The notes under the pieces were generated by a model. It saw nothing but the letters and a program-made list of their open reading frames with translations, searched no databases and was not told the origin of the DNA. DNA of 64,000 nt from Synechococcus sp. CS-1331 (lineage in GTDB: Bacteria; Cyanobacteriota; Cyanobacteriia; PCC-6307; Cyanobiaceae): positions 62,001-126,000 of the forward strand of contig JAHLYQ010000038.1 of the NCBI GenBank assembly GCA_025127975.1, written 5' to 3'. This document shows, piece by piece, positions 55,060 through 64,000 of the stretch (position 1 is its first letter; every line of letters begins with the position of its first letter). The translations under genes were made by a program, and so were the position numbers.

Positions 55060-56201
55060 AACTGTTCCGCCTCAAGCGCCTGAACGCGCCGCTGGGTGCG
55101 GCGATAGTGCTGGGCCATTCTGCGCACCTCCTGGACATGCTGCTGGATCCGGGTGCGGCAGGTGCGCAGTTTGGCGAGCTCAAGTTCGAGATCCGCCGGC
55201 CGCAGCAAAACCGCCATGGCCTCAATGCGACCCAGGTCGGGTTCCATCCCCAGGGGCAGGGGCAAGCGCAACAGGTTGGCTGGAGCTTCCACCAGCTCAA
55301 GCTCACCGGCGAGGGCAGCGTCCAGCAGGTTCAACGGCACCACGGTGCGGCTGATGCCAAGCCGCAGCAGCTCCCCATTGAGGGCATGGGAGAGGTTGCG
55401 CAGGCGACGACTGAGGGCCAGCTCGAAACCACCGATCCAGGCCAAAAGCTGGTCTGGGGTGGTTGGCAGCCCCTCCCCATCCCATGGGGTTGGAGCGGAG
55501 GGAGGGACCTTGCCCTGCCAATCCTGGAAGGCCTCGGCCAAAACCGCAAGCATGGAATCCTGGCTGCCATCCCCATCGCTTTCCCCATCGCTTTCCCCAT
55601 CGCTTTCCCCATCGCCATCCCTATCGCCATCCCTATCTCCATCGCTATCGCCCTCCCCATCGGATTCGGCGGGCCCAGCTGGCTGGGGGCGCTCACCCCG
55701 GGGAATAAGGAAATCTGAACTGATCGGCAAGGCCATACCCAGGTGGACCGAGCCCTCTGGCCCTTGCTCGGGCCATTTCTCTGGCCCTTTGTTTCGCCCT
55801 TCTTCGGGCCCTTGCTCTAGACCTTCCTCCTGCTCGGCGCCGAACTCAGCGATCGAATCGAGCACCCGGCGCCGCTGGCTGCGCCGCTCCCGTTGCTGCT
55901 GCCGGGCGATCTGGGCGGCGTGACCCACGACCCGCTCCAAGCTGAGCAGGCCGTTGGTGCGTTGCACCAACTGGACAAGCCGACGGTGCAGCAACTGGCG
56001 GCTGGACTGGTCCAGGCCGCCGTAGCGATCGGGGTAGACCTGGGTTGCCAGATGGAAGCAGGCCTGCTGGACCGCCGCCAGCAGGCCATCTCGCAGCACC
56101 TGGAGGTAGAGGGCCAGGTGGTTTTCCAGCTTCGGATTGGATGCCAGCAGCTGACTCTCCAGCTCCTTGAGCTGGAGAGCTGCGGCCTCCAGAACCAGCA
56201 A
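55008..56201 (-). CDS. Hypothetical protein with acidic tandem repeat
   Basis: A 397-aa product. The N-terminal about 110 residues are helical (LQLKELESQLLASNPKLENH, LVQLVQRTNGLLSLERVV), then comes a low-complexity part with GPEEG/GPEKWPEQGPEG motifs and a Asp/Glu/Ser/Gly repeat (DGESDGESDGESDGD), and a C-terminal helical region (about residues 250-397) with ARxP-like loops. Gene order rpsB-tsf-unknown-recG, as I recall, is common in picocyanobacteria, but I do not recognise a function. The start is TTG at 56201, 11 nt after the tsf stop; the 3' end overlaps recG. Confidence 0.75.
   Translation of the reverse strand: MLVLEAAALQLKELESQLLASNPKLENHLALYLQVLRDGLLAAVQQACFHLATQVYPDRYGGLDQSSRQLLHRRLVQLVQRTNGLLSLERVVGHAAQIARQQQRERRSQRRRVLDSIAEFGAEQEEGLEQGPEEGRNKGPEKWPEQGPEGSVHLGMALPISSDFLIPRGERPQPAGPAESDGEGDSDGDRDGDRDGDGESDGESDGESDGDGSQDSMLAVLAEAFQDWQGKVPPSAPTPWDGEGLPTTPDQLLAWIGGFELALSRRLRNLSHALNGELLRLGISRTVVPLNLLDAALAGELELVEAPANLLRLPLPLGMEPDLGRIEAMAVLLRPADLELELAKLRTCRTRIQQHVQEVRRMAQHYRRTQRRVQALEAEQLWLQDINPAPPAPSLPP
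55569..55661 (-). repeat. Acidic-coding short tandem repeats
   Basis: Plus-strand units close to CCCCATCGCTTT and CCCTATCGCCAT repeat about eight times with a 12-bp period. On the coding (minus) strand they spell alternating D-G-E-S-D-G-D-R residues. The reading frame is kept through the array, which suggests repeat-number variation without loss of the protein. Confidence 0.85.
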
Positions 56202-56212
56202 GGAGCGCCCGC

Positions 56213-56872
56213 TCAGCTGGCCTGGGACATCGCTGCCACCTCAGCGGCGAAATCAGCTTTCTCCACCTCAATGCCCTCGCCGAGGGTGAAGCGGTTGAAG
56301 CGACGCACCTGGATGTTTTCGCCCACCTTGCCGGCCACCTGCTTCACCATTTCGGCCACGGTGACGGAACTGTCCTTGATGAAGGGTTGGTCCAGCAGGG
56401 CCAGTTCCTTGAGTCGTTTGCCAATGCGACCCTCAACGATCTTGACCTTCATCTGGTCTGGCTTGCCCGCGAGGTCATCGCGGCCCATCTCAATGGCCTT
56501 CTCACGATCGGAAACCGCCGCGGGGATCTGGTCCACGCTCACGTATTCCACGCTCGGGCAGGCGGCAATCTGCATGGCCACATTGCGCAGCAGCTCCTGG
56601 AAGCCTTCGCCCCGGGCGACGAAGTCGGTTTCGCAGTTCACCTCCACCAGCACACCGACGCGGGCGCCGGTGTGGATGTAACTGCCGATGGCACCTTCGG
56701 CCGCAACACGGCCAGACTTCTTCTCAGCGGTGGCAATGCCTTTCTGGCGCAGCCATTCAACGGCCTTGGAGGTATCGCCGGAGCATTCCGTGAGGGCCTT
56801 CTTGCAGTCCATCATTCCTGCGCCGGTTTGGTCGCGCAGTTCCTTGACGAGCTTTGCCGAAATCTCAGCCAT
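56213..56872 (-). CDS. tsf: Translation elongation factor Ts
   Basis: A 219-aa EF-Ts: the N-terminal [20 protein letters not shown] and [20 protein letters not shown] core are diagnostic. It exchanges guanine nucleotides on EF-Tu. The short form without the coiled-coil insertion is usual in cyanobacteria. rpsB lies 41 nt upstream on the same strand. Confidence 0.96.
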   Translation of the reverse strand: MAEISAKLVKELRDQTGAGMMDCKKALTECSGDTSKAVEWLRQKGIATAEKKSGRVAAEGAIGSYIHTGARVGVLVEVNCETDFVARGEGFQELLRNVAMQIAACPSVEYVSVDQIPAAVSDREKAIEMGRDDLAGKPDQMKVKIVEGRIGKRLKELALLDQPFIKDSSVTVAEMVKQVAGKVGENIQVRRFNRFTLGEGIEVEKADFAAEVAAMSQAS

Positions 56873-56913
56873 GGGGGATGGGGAACGGAAAAATAGATAG
56901 GTGGTTGGAGGGA

Positions 56914-57627
56914 TCAGCCCTCCTCTTCACGGCCCTGGTCATGGGCACCCTGACGACCTTCGTTGATCGCATCAGCGAGCCGCCCGAGCACCAGCTGCAC
57001 CGAGCGGACGGCGTCGTCGTTGCAGGGAATTGGCACGTCGCAGAGATCGGGGTCGCAGTTGGTGTCGAGCATCGACACCAGGGGAATATCCAATTTACGC
57101 GCCTCGAGCACGGCGTTGGTCTCCCGGCGCTGATCCACCAGCACCACCACGTCGGGCAGGCGGCGCATGTTTTTGAGGCCGCCGAGATATTTCTGGAGCC
57201 GCTCCAGCTCGCGGCGCAGCACCGCCGCTTCCTTCTTGGGGCGCAGGGCAATGGCGCCTGAGCTCTCCATCCGCTCCAAGTCTTTGAGACGGTCGATGCG
57301 GGCCCGCATGGTGGTCCAATTGGTGAGCATGCCGCCCAGCCAGCGCTGGTTGACGTAGGAGGCTCCGCAGCGGGTGGCCTCGATGGCGATCACCTCGGAG
57401 GCCTGCTTCTTGGTGCCGACGAACAGGAAGCGTTTGCCACTGCGGGCGGCGCTGCGGGTCCATTTGTAGGCGTTGTTCATGCAGACGGCTGTCTGCACAA
57501 GATCGATGATGTGTACGCCGTTGCGCGCGCAATAGATGTAGCGCGACATCTTCGGGTTCCAGCGACGGGTCTGGTGCCCGAAGTGGGCGCCCGCCTCCAT
57601 CATTTCGGAGAGAGTGACGACAGCCAT
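56914..57627 (-). CDS. rpsB: 30S ribosomal protein S2
   Basis: A 237-aa S2: [20 protein letters not shown] at the N-terminus, [20 protein letters not shown] and [20 protein letters not shown]. The ATG at 57627 gives the canonical start. The C-terminus ends in an acidic tail. The rpsB-tsf pair is the standard arrangement. The 143 nt upstream contain two direct GATCACCC copies (57720 and 57761 region) but no recognised leader. Confidence 0.96.
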   Translation of the reverse strand: MAVVTLSEMMEAGAHFGHQTRRWNPKMSRYIYCARNGVHIIDLVQTAVCMNNAYKWTRSAARSGKRFLFVGTKKQASEVIAIEATRCGASYVNQRWLGGMLTNWTTMRARIDRLKDLERMESSGAIALRPKKEAAVLRRELERLQKYLGGLKNMRRLPDVVVLVDQRRETNAVLEARKLDIPLVSMLDTNCDPDLCDVPIPCNDDAVRSVQLVLGRLADAINEGRQGAHDQGREEEG

Positions 57628-57770
57628 GGTGGGGTGTGGGGGGTTTCGGGTTTGCCTCCACCTGCCAGGGATCCGAAGCTGTCCAACCGGCACGGGTGGC
57701 CGATGGGAGAACTCGCTCGGATCACCCGAAACACGCAGGTGTGCGGAGTGATTGGAACTTGATCACCCTA

Positions 57771-58724
57771 TCAAATCGGGCTGCTTTGAACCTTGGTGGC
57801 AGCGAGGATCCGGGCCTCAGCAAACAGGCTCCTGACCCCGAGGCGGTTGAGTGGCAGTCGCAGCAATTCCATCGCCATGGAGGCCTGGCCGCCGCGGATA
57901 AGCAAGGCGAGCAGGGGCCTCAAACTGCGCTCGTTGAGCAGGCCACCCAGGGTGAGAAGCTCCCAGAGCAGCAGATGCAACCAGGTGTACTGGACGATGA
58001 ATCTCACCCGCAGGGTGGGGTGCTTGAGGAAAAACACCAGACCCATTTTCGCCCGCTCCCGCTCCACCCGAATCAAATCGGGAATCTGCTCTAGCCGCAG
58101 GGCCGGATGCCAGTGGTAGCCCACCGCCTCGGGGCAGCGCACCAGCACAACGCCCAGCCGGCGCAGCCGTTCACCGAGTTCGAGGTCTTCCCAGCCGTAG
58201 AGCCGGAAGCGGGTGTCGAACAGGCCCGCCCGCTCCAGCAGCTGGCGCTCAATGGCCACGTTGCCCGTGGCGAAATAGGCGAAGGAGAGATCGCGCAGCT
58301 TGTGGGGCTCGCCAGTGGGATGGTCAAAGTTGGCCGTGTTGATCACTGCGCCGTAGGTGAAGCAGGGGCGATGACCGGGCCGGCTCCAGTGGCGTTGCAG
58401 GGCCTGGGCGTGGCAACTCAGGAAGCTGGGGGTGACCACCAGATCGCTGTCGATGAAGACGATCACATCGCCCCTTGCCCCTTGCACCCCCCGGTTGCGG
58501 GCTGCTGCGGGGCCCCCATGCTCCTGCCTGATCAGCCGTAGGTGGGGCAGCTCGGCTGCGTGGTCAGCCAGCCAGCCCAAGGTGGCATCGGTGGAGCCGT
58601 CGTCCACCAACACCACCTCATAGCCGCTGATTGGGGCGATCAGCTGCTGATCTTCCAGGGCCAGCAGACACTTGCGCAGGATCGGCAGCCGGTTGTAGGT
58701 GGGGATGACGACGCTCAGGAACAT
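57771..58724 (-). CDS. Family 2 glycosyltransferase
   Basis: A 317-aa GT-A fold enzyme: LSVVIPTYNRLPILRKCLLA, the UDP/metal-binding VLVDDGSTDATLGWLADHA and FIDSDLV (DxD-like), and the late LYGWEDLELGERLRRLG acceptor motif. The C-terminal about 100 residues hold a possible amphipathic or membrane-associated helix (TWLHLLLWELLTLGGLL). Substrate unknown; cell-surface polysaccharide or glycolipid synthesis is likely from the family. The gap to the next gene contains a terminator of that gene. Confidence 0.87.
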   Translation of the reverse strand: MFLSVVIPTYNRLPILRKCLLALEDQQLIAPISGYEVVLVDDGSTDATLGWLADHAAELPHLRLIRQEHGGPAAARNRGVQGARGDVIVFIDSDLVVTPSFLSCHAQALQRHWSRPGHRPCFTYGAVINTANFDHPTGEPHKLRDLSFAYFATGNVAIERQLLERAGLFDTRFRLYGWEDLELGERLRRLGVVLVRCPEAVGYHWHPALRLEQIPDLIRVERERAKMGLVFFLKHPTLRVRFIVQYTWLHLLLWELLTLGGLLNERSLRPLLALLIRGGQASMAMELLRLPLNRLGVRSLFAEARILAATKVQSSPI

Positions 58725-58748
58725 GGGTCGCCTGGAGGGCTGAACAAG

Positions 58749-58772
58749 AAAAAAGGGATCCCTGCGGATCCC
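58749..58772 (-). terminator. Rho-independent terminator of the 51-aa gene
   Basis: On the minus strand GGGATCC-GCAG-GGATCCC is followed directly by six T residues. It lies 26 nt after the stop of the small basic gene and 25 nt before the glycosyltransferase ATG, separating the two transcription units. Confidence 0.88.
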
Positions 58773-58797
58773 CCAAGCAAGGCGCTAGAGGCGCTGA

Positions 58798-58953
58798 TCA
58801 ATCAGCGGCGCCACCGTTGTTGGCGGTGCCGGTCACGCCATTACCGGCGCCCTCGCCCCGGCCGTCGTTGCGCAGCTTGCGCTTCTTGAACTTGCGGGCG
58901 TAGGCGCGGTTGCGCTCCTGCTTTTCCTTCTTGAGATTTCTGCGCTTGGACAT
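58798..58953 (-). CDS. Small basic protein (51 aa)
   Basis: A 51-aa product read from the ATG at 58953: MSKRRNLKKEKQERNRAYAR, then KFKKRKLRNDGRG and a Gly/Asn/Ala-rich tail ending in AAD. The first 29 residues are 45-50% Lys/Arg, suggesting nucleic-acid or ribosome binding. A strong terminator follows its stop. I recall similar short basic proteins in picocyanobacteria but no function. It is too short for typical gene-length cutoffs and easily missed. Confidence 0.72.
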   Translation of the reverse strand: MSKRRNLKKEKQERNRAYARKFKKRKLRNDGRGEGAGNGVTGTANNGGAAD

Positions 58954-58988
58954 GCGGGAGGCAACCTGGGGTGGGTCAGCTCATAAGC

Positions 58989-59681
58989 CTAATCAATCGC
59001 ATAGGCCCCCTGGCTGAGCCGGCCATCCTCCATCTGCACCAGGCGGTCGGCCACATCGAGAATGCGGGGATCGTGGGTGACCATCAGCACGCCACAGCCC
59101 TGGTCCTTGGCCAGGCCCTTGAGCAGCTCCACCACCTCGCGGCCGGTGCGGGAATCGAGCGAGGCAGTCGGTTCATCCGCCAGCAGCAGCTGGGGCCTGG
59201 CCGCCAGGGCCCGGGCTATGGCCACCCGCTGCTTCTGGCCCCCGGAGAGGTCGTGGGGCAATTTGTCCAGGTGGTCCTGGAGGCCAACGGCGCGCAGCCA
59301 TTCTCGGGAGCGGTCGCGCCGGGCCCGATAGCTGAGGCCCTCGAGCAGGTCGGCGCCCATCTGCACATTCTGCTCGGCGCTCAGGCAGCGCAGCAGGTTG
59401 TGCCCCTGGATGATCATGCCGATGCGACGGCGCAGGCGCAGCCTGACGGCAGCGCTGGCGCCCCGCAACTCCTCGCCGAACACCTGCACCGAACCCTCCT
59501 GAACCTGGCGCAGGGCACCGATCAAGGTCAGCAGGGTGGTCTTGCCGCAGCCGGAGGGCCCCGTCAGCAGCACCACCTCCCCGGCCTCAACGCTGAGACT
59601 GATATCAATGAGCACCTGGCGACGCATGGCGCCACTGCCGAAGTGATGCTTCAGAGCGCAGAGGCGCAGCATCGGGGCCAT
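58989..59681 (-). CDS. devA: DevA-type ABC transporter ATP-binding protein
   Basis: A 230-aa ATPase: Walker A GPSGCGKT (41-48), signature LSGGQKQR (about 145), Walker B LLLADEPTASLD and VTHDPRILDVAD. It is last in the pcyA-devB-devC-devA string; its ATG overlaps the devC stop by one nt. In Anabaena DevBCA exports glycolipids to the heterocyst envelope with TolC; in a unicellular host the substrate is unknown. An in-frame start 66 nt upstream would overlap devC. Confidence 0.9.
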   Translation of the reverse strand: MAPMLRLCALKHHFGSGAMRRQVLIDISLSVEAGEVVLLTGPSGCGKTTLLTLIGALRQVQEGSVQVFGEELRGASAAVRLRLRRRIGMIIQGHNLLRCLSAEQNVQMGADLLEGLSYRARRDRSREWLRAVGLQDHLDKLPHDLSGGQKQRVAIARALAARPQLLLADEPTASLDSRTGREVVELLKGLAKDQGCGVLMVTHDPRILDVADRLVQMEDGRLSQGAYAID

Positions 59682-60853
59682 CAGAAGATCTCCGCCGGAT
59701 CCGCATCGGCCAGCTTGCGCATGGCCAGCAGGGCCGAACCCATACACATCACCAGGATCATGATGAAAACAGTCAGGGCCCTGGTGGTGTCCATCGTCAC
59801 CGGTAGCTGGGTGGCGTTGCGCACCACGAGGTAGAGCCCCTGACCGGCCGCGTAGGCCGGCAGGTAGCCGAAGGTGGCCAGCAGCAGGCCCTCGCGCGCC
59901 ACCACGCCAAGCAGGCTGGTCAGCCGGTAGCCCATGGCCATCAAGGTGGCGTATTCGGGCAGGTGGTCACTCACATCGGAGTAGAGGATCTGGTAGACGA
60001 TCACGCAGCCCACCACAAAGCCCATGGCGGCGCCGAGGGTGAAGATGAAGCCGATCGAGGTGCTGGAACGCCAGTAATCCTGCTCAAAGGCAATGAAGCC
60101 GTCCTTGGTGAGCACGGTGACGTCGGCGGGCAGCCGCCGTTTGAGCCGAGCCGCCACTTCAGCCGGATCTGAGCCTGGCGTAAGCCGGATCAGGCCCACC
60201 TCAATGCTGCCGGGCGGGGTGTTGGGCAACAGGCGCAGGTAGGTTTCGTGGCTGGTGAGCAGGTTGCCGTCGGCGCCGAAGGAGGTGCCAAGCGCCACCA
60301 GGCCCGCCACCCGCACCCGCTGACCACTGATTTCACTTTCCACGGTGCGCCCGGAGCGGAACCAAGCGGCCACCGGGCCGAATTCGGGCCGGGAGAGCTC
60401 GTCGAACAGCACCCGGCCCCGGTCTTGCAGCAACTTCGCCTTGCGGGCCAGGGAAGGATCGGTGAACAGGGGGTCGGCTGGCTCAAAGCCCAGGGTGAGA
60501 ATTGAGCGGGTGGCGCGGTTTTCAGGGTTGCGCCAGAGCAGCAGGTTCCAATGCACCGGCGTGATGCCGACCACGGCGGGATCGGCCATGGCCTGCACCA
60601 GCCGGCGCCGGGGGAAACCCGCCATGCTCACCGAGCTGCTGGAGCGGGGACTGATCAGCACCAGATCGGCATCGAGCAGGCGATGGATCGTCACGCTGGC
60701 ATCGAAGAGGCCATCGCGGAAGCCCAGCTGCATGAACATCAAGATGCCGGCAAAGGCAATGCCGGCCAGGGCCACCAGCAGGCGCATCGGTTGACGGGTG
60801 AGCAACAACCAGGCCAAGGGGATGCGGCGGCCCTGCCACAGGCGGGCAAACAT
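59681..60853 (-). CDS. devC: DevC-type ABC transporter permease
   Basis: A 390-aa MacB/FtsX-like permease: one N-terminal helix (LLVALAGIAFAGILMFMQLG), a large periplasmic domain (about residues 45-260), and three C-terminal helices (IGFIFTLGAAMGFVVGCVIV and on). The family signature LQLGFRDGLFDA is near the first helix. It would form the membrane part of a DevBCA tripartite exporter. Its ATG overlaps the devB stop (ATGA-type). Confidence 0.9.
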   Translation of the reverse strand: MFARLWQGRRIPLAWLLLTRQPMRLLVALAGIAFAGILMFMQLGFRDGLFDASVTIHRLLDADLVLISPRSSSSVSMAGFPRRRLVQAMADPAVVGITPVHWNLLLWRNPENRATRSILTLGFEPADPLFTDPSLARKAKLLQDRGRVLFDELSRPEFGPVAAWFRSGRTVESEISGQRVRVAGLVALGTSFGADGNLLTSHETYLRLLPNTPPGSIEVGLIRLTPGSDPAEVAARLKRRLPADVTVLTKDGFIAFEQDYWRSSTSIGFIFTLGAAMGFVVGCVIVYQILYSDVSDHLPEYATLMAMGYRLTSLLGVVAREGLLLATFGYLPAYAAGQGLYLVVRNATQLPVTMDTTRALTVFIMILVMCMGSALLAMRKLADADPAEIF

Positions 60854-61791
60854 CAGCGACCTGGCGGGGAGCTACCGGCCCCGAGGCGGGCAATCACCTT
60901 CAGGCCCGTCAGGGCACGCACCCGCTGGCTATCGGCTGGGGCAAGGGCCACCCGCACCTCGACAATGCGGGCATCGGCGTCGCCGGTGGGGTCGGTGGAG
61001 AGCAGGCTGCGTTGCCTCACCTGGGGACTGATCCGGATCACCCGACCCTGGAGCTCGCCCTGGAAACCTCCGTTTTCGCTGATCAGGGCGACCGGCTGGC
61101 CCGGACGCACCCGGCCCACATCGCTTTCGTAAACCTCAACCAGGGCCTGCATCCGGCTGCTGGCCCCAAGCTCGAGCACGCCGCTATCCCCAGGCCGCTC
61201 CCCCACCCGGGCGTGCAACTTCAATACGGTGCCGCCGATGGGAGCTCGCAGCTCGGTGAGCTCGAGTTCTCTATGAACCTTCTGCAGCTCCAACCAGGCC
61301 TCCCGGCGCTCCCCCTGGAGGGCGAGCAGGGCCGTTTCCCGGGTGTCCAATTCGCCGCTGGGTATGGCCCCGGAGCGGCTCAGGCTGCGATAGCGGTGGA
61401 TGTCTCGGGTCTGCACAGCCAGGCGCTGGTCGAGATTGCCAATTCGGGCGGCGAGCAACCCCTGCTGGGCCCGCAGGCTGGGGCCAGAATCAAAGCTGGC
61501 CAGCAACTGGCCCTGGCGAACCTCATCGCCCTCCTCCACCAGCAACTGGCTGATCCGCGGACTGCTGCCAATGCCACTGATCGGCGCGGCCAGCACGCGC
61601 ACATCCCCGTCGGGTTCGAGGCGGCCGAGGGCGGCCACCGCCTCCGGCCGGCCCGGCTGGACGGGAACGGCCGGGGGGGTGACCAGGGCAGGGCGCTGCT
61701 GGCGGCTGATGCCGACCACCAGCAACAGCAGCAGGAACCCGCCGCCGAGCCACCAGGCCCAGCTGGGCACGGCCCGGAGCGCCCTTTTCAC
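60853..61791 (-). CDS. devB: DevB-type membrane fusion (HlyD) protein
   Basis: From the GTG at 61791 the product is 312 aa: one N-terminal helix ([18 protein letters not shown]), a lipoyl/barrel-sandwich domain ([40 protein letters not shown]), a coiled-coil hairpin (about residues 110-180) and a beta-barrel part ([20 protein letters not shown]). It links the DevAC inner-membrane complex to a TolC-like outer-membrane channel. The GTG overlaps the pcyA stop by 3 nt (GTGA), so upstream ATG-initiated extensions in this frame are inside pcyA. Confidence 0.87.
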   Translation of the reverse strand: MKRALRAVPSWAWWLGGGFLLLLLVVGISRQQRPALVTPPAVPVQPGRPEAVAALGRLEPDGDVRVLAAPISGIGSSPRISQLLVEEGDEVRQGQLLASFDSGPSLRAQQGLLAARIGNLDQRLAVQTRDIHRYRSLSRSGAIPSGELDTRETALLALQGERREAWLELQKVHRELELTELRAPIGGTVLKLHARVGERPGDSGVLELGASSRMQALVEVYESDVGRVRPGQPVALISENGGFQGELQGRVIRISPQVRQRSLLSTDPTGDADARIVEVRVALAPADSQRVRALTGLKVIARLGAGSSPPGR

Positions 61792-62549
61792 GGAGCCGGC
61801 GGATCGTCGAAGAGCAGTTCCTCGATGTAGCGGTCGGCCCAGGCGGGGTTGAAGGCCTTCTCCAGCACCCTGCGGGTTTTGTCGTTTTGTTTCTGCTGCT
61901 TGCAATAGTGGAGCTGGCCCTGCCATCGCTCAACCGTAGCGGGATGCTGCGGCGGCTCGGCGCTGGCCGAATTGATTGCCGCCGTCAACACCTCCAGCAG
62001 GCCTGAGACCTCCGCGAGAAAGGCCGTTTCCTCCGCCGGGCTGGTGGGGCGCACAAAGCGCACAAAGGGAGAAAAAATCGACCCCCAGCCAGGCAGCTCT
62101 CGCTCCTGGCTGAAGCCAACCCGGGGCCGGGCGGCGAGGGCGGCGCTGATGCCAGCCGGCAGGGCTGGCCCCACCGGGGAGAGATCGACGATGGCGGCGG
62201 AAACTCCGGCCGGGCCAGCCACGATGTCTGCACCGAAGATGGGCAGATCAAAACGGGGATCGGGGAAGAGTACGCAGTGCAGGATCTGCAAACCATTGCC
62301 GAGCCGGGCCGTCTCCAGGTGCAGCTTGCGCAGGCCGCGGCACTGGCGCAATTCGTTGCGGATGAACAGGGCCTCCCCATCAAGACTGCCGCTGATGGCC
62401 TCAAGTTCGGGGTTGACCGCCAGGGGGGCCAGCTCGGGCAGTTCCAGCCAGGCCTGGCGGATCAGCCCTGCCAGGCGATCCACCAGGGGGTGGATCCCCC
62501 CGGGGCTGGGAATGGCTGGATCCTGACGGGATGGGGCAGCGGAACTCAA
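61788..62549 (-). CDS. pcyA: Phycocyanobilin:ferredoxin oxidoreductase
   Basis: A 253-aa ferredoxin-dependent bilin reductase: the active-site region [20 protein letters not shown] contains the His equivalent to His88 and FGADIVAGP the Asp equivalent to Asp105 of the Synechocystis enzyme. It reduces biliverdin IXalpha to phycocyanobilin for phycobilisomes and phytochromes. The start is TTG at 62549 ([20 protein letters not shown]); no ATG or GTG gives the usual N-terminus. It appears as the first gene of pcyA-devB-devC-devA. Confidence 0.92.
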   Translation of the reverse strand: MSSAAPSRQDPAIPSPGGIHPLVDRLAGLIRQAWLELPELAPLAVNPELEAISGSLDGEALFIRNELRQCRGLRKLHLETARLGNGLQILHCVLFPDPRFDLPIFGADIVAGPAGVSAAIVDLSPVGPALPAGISAALAARPRVGFSQERELPGWGSIFSPFVRFVRPTSPAEETAFLAEVSGLLEVLTAAINSASAEPPQHPATVERWQGQLHYCKQQKQNDKTRRVLEKAFNPAWADRYIEELLFDDPPAP

Positions 62550-62597
62550 GGGGAGATGGCAGCCAGCAGAATGCAGATCCTGCCACGCATCTGAGCC

Positions 62598-63866
62598 TTG
62601 ACATCGGCCCCGACCGCACCCCAGTTGCCAGGCCTGGCCGAGCCCACTGAGCTCCAGCTGGCCAACGGCGCCACGCTTGTCCAGCTGCCGCTGGCCGATT
62701 CTCCCCTGGTGTGTCTCGACTTCTGGTGCCGGGCCGGCAGCATCTTTGAGAAAGCCCCGGAAAGCGGTCTGGCCCACTTTCTCGAGCACATGGTTTTCAA
62801 GGGCAGCCAGCGGCTGGGTCCGGGCGAATTTGACCTCAAAATTGAGGCGATGGGCGGCAGCAGCAATGCCGCCACCGGCTTCGATGACGTGCATTACCAC
62901 GTGCTGGTGCCCCCCGAGTCGGCAGCCCAGGCCCTGGAGCTGCTGCTGGATCTGGTGCTCCATCCCAGCCTCGAACCCCGGGCCTTTGCAATGGAGCGCC
63001 AGGTGGTACTCGAAGAGCTGGCCCAAAGCGAGGACCAGCCCGACGAAATTGCCCTGCAACAGCTGCTCCGGCTGGGCTGTCCGGGCCATGCCTACGGCGA
63101 ACCGATCCTGGGGCGCCGGGAGCTGCTGGCCGCCCAGACGCCCGAGGCCATGGCCGATTTCCACCGGCGTCTCTACGGCGCCAATCGCTGCGTACTGGCC
63201 CTCTGTGGGGGCGCCGACTTCCTGCAGCTCAAAGAAGGGATCGCTGCCAGCGCCCTGGCCCAACTGGGTGCGATCGACGAACCACCGCCGCCGCCAGCCC
63301 TGGCGGTGCAGCCCGGGCTGCATCGGATCACGGTGCCCCGACTGGAATCGGCCCGGCTGCTGATGCTATGGGGCCTGCCCCCCGCCAGCGATCTCCACGG
63401 CGTGATGGGAGCAGACCTGCTCACCACCGTGCTGGCCGAGGGGCGGCGCAGCCGGCTGGTGGAGCGGCTGCGGGAGCAACTGCGCATTGTCGAGAGCATC
63501 GATCTGGACCTGCACGTGATGGAGAGCGGCAGCTTCGCCCTGCTGGAGGCGATCTGCGAAGCCGATGAACTCGGCGCCGTGCACCGGGCCATCGCCCAGG
63601 TTTGGGCTGAGCTCCAGGAGCAGGGCTTGACCAAGCCGGAGTGGCTGCGGGCCCAGCGCCTGGTGGCCAACGGCTATCGCTTTGGCCTGGAGGCCGCGGG
63701 TGGACTGGCCGGCCTGATCGGCAACAACCGGCTTTGGGGGCGGCACCAGGCCCTGGCCCTGCCCTTAGCTGAAATCGAGAGCTGGAGCAGCCAGGATCTG
63801 CTGGGCCAGGTGGTGCCCCTGCTGGATCCGAGCCGGGCCTGCGTACTTGAAGCGGTGCCGGCATGA
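62598..63866 (+). CDS. M16 family metallopeptidase
   Basis: A 422-aa pitrilysin-like peptidase: the inverted zinc motif HFLEH (His60, Glu63, His64) and a following Glu in the [20 protein letters not shown] segment complete the active site. Blocks [20 protein letters not shown] and [13 protein letters not shown] are typical of the catalytic half of M16 proteins. The start is TTG at 62598. It overlaps the next gene by 4 nt; the pair probably forms a catalytic/non-catalytic heterodimer. Substrate unknown. Confidence 0.9.
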   Translation: MTSAPTAPQLPGLAEPTELQLANGATLVQLPLADSPLVCLDFWCRAGSIFEKAPESGLAHFLEHMVFKGSQRLGPGEFDLKIEAMGGSSNAATGFDDVHYHVLVPPESAAQALELLLDLVLHPSLEPRAFAMERQVVLEELAQSEDQPDEIALQQLLRLGCPGHAYGEPILGRRELLAAQTPEAMADFHRRLYGANRCVLALCGGADFLQLKEGIAASALAQLGAIDEPPPPPALAVQPGLHRITVPRLESARLLMLWGLPPASDLHGVMGADLLTTVLAEGRRSRLVERLREQLRIVESIDLDLHVMESGSFALLEAICEADELGAVHRAIAQVWAELQEQGLTKPEWLRAQRLVANGYRFGLEAAGGLAGLIGNNRLWGRHQALALPLAEIESWSSQDLLGQVVPLLDPSRACVLEAVPA

Positions 63867-64000
63867 CCAGTCAACTGGCCAGCTGGCAGAGGACGGAGCT
63901 CACGGGGGGGCTGCCCCTGGTCTGGCAACGTCGGCCCGGCCCGGAAATTGTGGCCAGCCGGCTCTGGATTCGGGGCGGCAGCAGCGCTGATCAGCCGGGG
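63863..64000 (+). CDS. Second M16 family peptidase (partial, cut by window end)
   Basis: The first 46 codons of a second M16 gene run off the window. The N-terminus (ELTGGLPLVWQRRPGPEIVA, then RLWIRGGSSAD) is M16-like. Its ATG overlaps the upstream TGA (ATGA). In two-gene M16 systems this partner often lacks the zinc motif, but that part is outside the window. Confidence 0.75.
   Translation, partial: MTSQLASWQRTELTGGLPLVWQRRPGPEIVASRLWIRGGSSADQPG

Noticed and set aside
55569..55661. Short tandem repeats as a CRISPR or mobile-element end
   Set aside because: Contiguous 12-bp in-frame units with no spacers, no terminal inverted repeats and no transposase.
58989..61791. devBCA as a sign of a heterocyst-forming host
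   Set aside because: Unicellular cyanobacteria also carry DevBCA-type exporters; gene density and content here point to a picocyanobacterium.

Overview
The window is a dense, GC-rich stretch of a unicellular picocyanobacterial chromosome, most like the high-GC Synechococcus/Cyanobium group. The evidence is allophycocyanin B (apcD), phycocyanobilin synthesis (pcyA), geranylgeranyl reductase (chlP), the type II c-type cytochrome factor ccsA, a CCB2/CCB4 family protein, a Psb32-like TPM protein, PxcA, a class II FBP/SBPase, ferredoxin-sulfite reductase and a DevBCA exporter. Gaps are short, many stops and starts overlap (ATGA, GTGA, TGATG), and GTG or TTG starts are common. I see no IS element, prophage, integrase, CRISPR array, rRNA or plasmid gene. 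The only RNA gene is one elongator tRNA-Met. This looks like core chromosome.

Layout. 1-6.6 kb: an overlapping phzF-like / spoIID-like / Ap4A phosphorylase-like string, an alternative sigma factor, an exported DUF3370 protein and a ribbon-helix-helix-like protein with a C-terminal J domain. 6.6-7.2 kb: the only long non-coding stretch, AT-richer and with several hairpins. 7.2-17.8 kb: apcD, rlmD, pheT, rpmG-rpsR-rnr, an FAD oxidoreductase divergent from metG. 17.8-25.9 kb: lptC, a CCB-family gene, psb32, pxcA, cobU, trmL, an M23 peptidase, tRNA-Met, a 2-Cys peroxiredoxin, purS-purQ. 26-29.9 kb: a cobalamin-riboswitch hupE-cobW unit, a pentapeptide-repeat protein, upp. 29.9-39.5 kb: ilvD and a carbon-metabolism block (gnd-pgl-cia30-unknown, glgC, hemA, glpX, rpe). 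39.5-43.5 kb: ccsA, the AT-richer lptA-lptB-lptF operon, a DUF309 protein. 43.5-57.8 kb: typA, two M15 peptidases, chlP, glyS, sir, recG, a repeat-rich unknown, tsf, rpsB. 57.8-64 kb: a GT2 glycosyltransferase, a 51-aa basic protein, pcyA-devB-devC-devA, and a pair of M16 peptidases cut by the window end.

Themes. The sugar-phosphate genes join oxidative pentose phosphate steps (pgl, gnd), the Calvin cycle (glpX, rpe) and glycogen synthesis (glgC). Lipopolysaccharide export is split: lptC lies about 22 kb from lptABF. Cobalt/B12 handling appears twice (cobU; riboswitch-hupE-cobW). Envelope remodelling is well represented (SpoIID-like, M23/LysM, VanY-like, VanX-like, DevBCA).

I did not find a clear new defence or mobile system. 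The best leads are the RHH/J-domain protein with the structured non-coding region after it, the gnd-pgl-cia30-unknown string, the pcyA-devBCA coupling, and two genes with in-frame tandem repeats. GC differences are judged by eye; homology is from recognition of motifs and was not searched.
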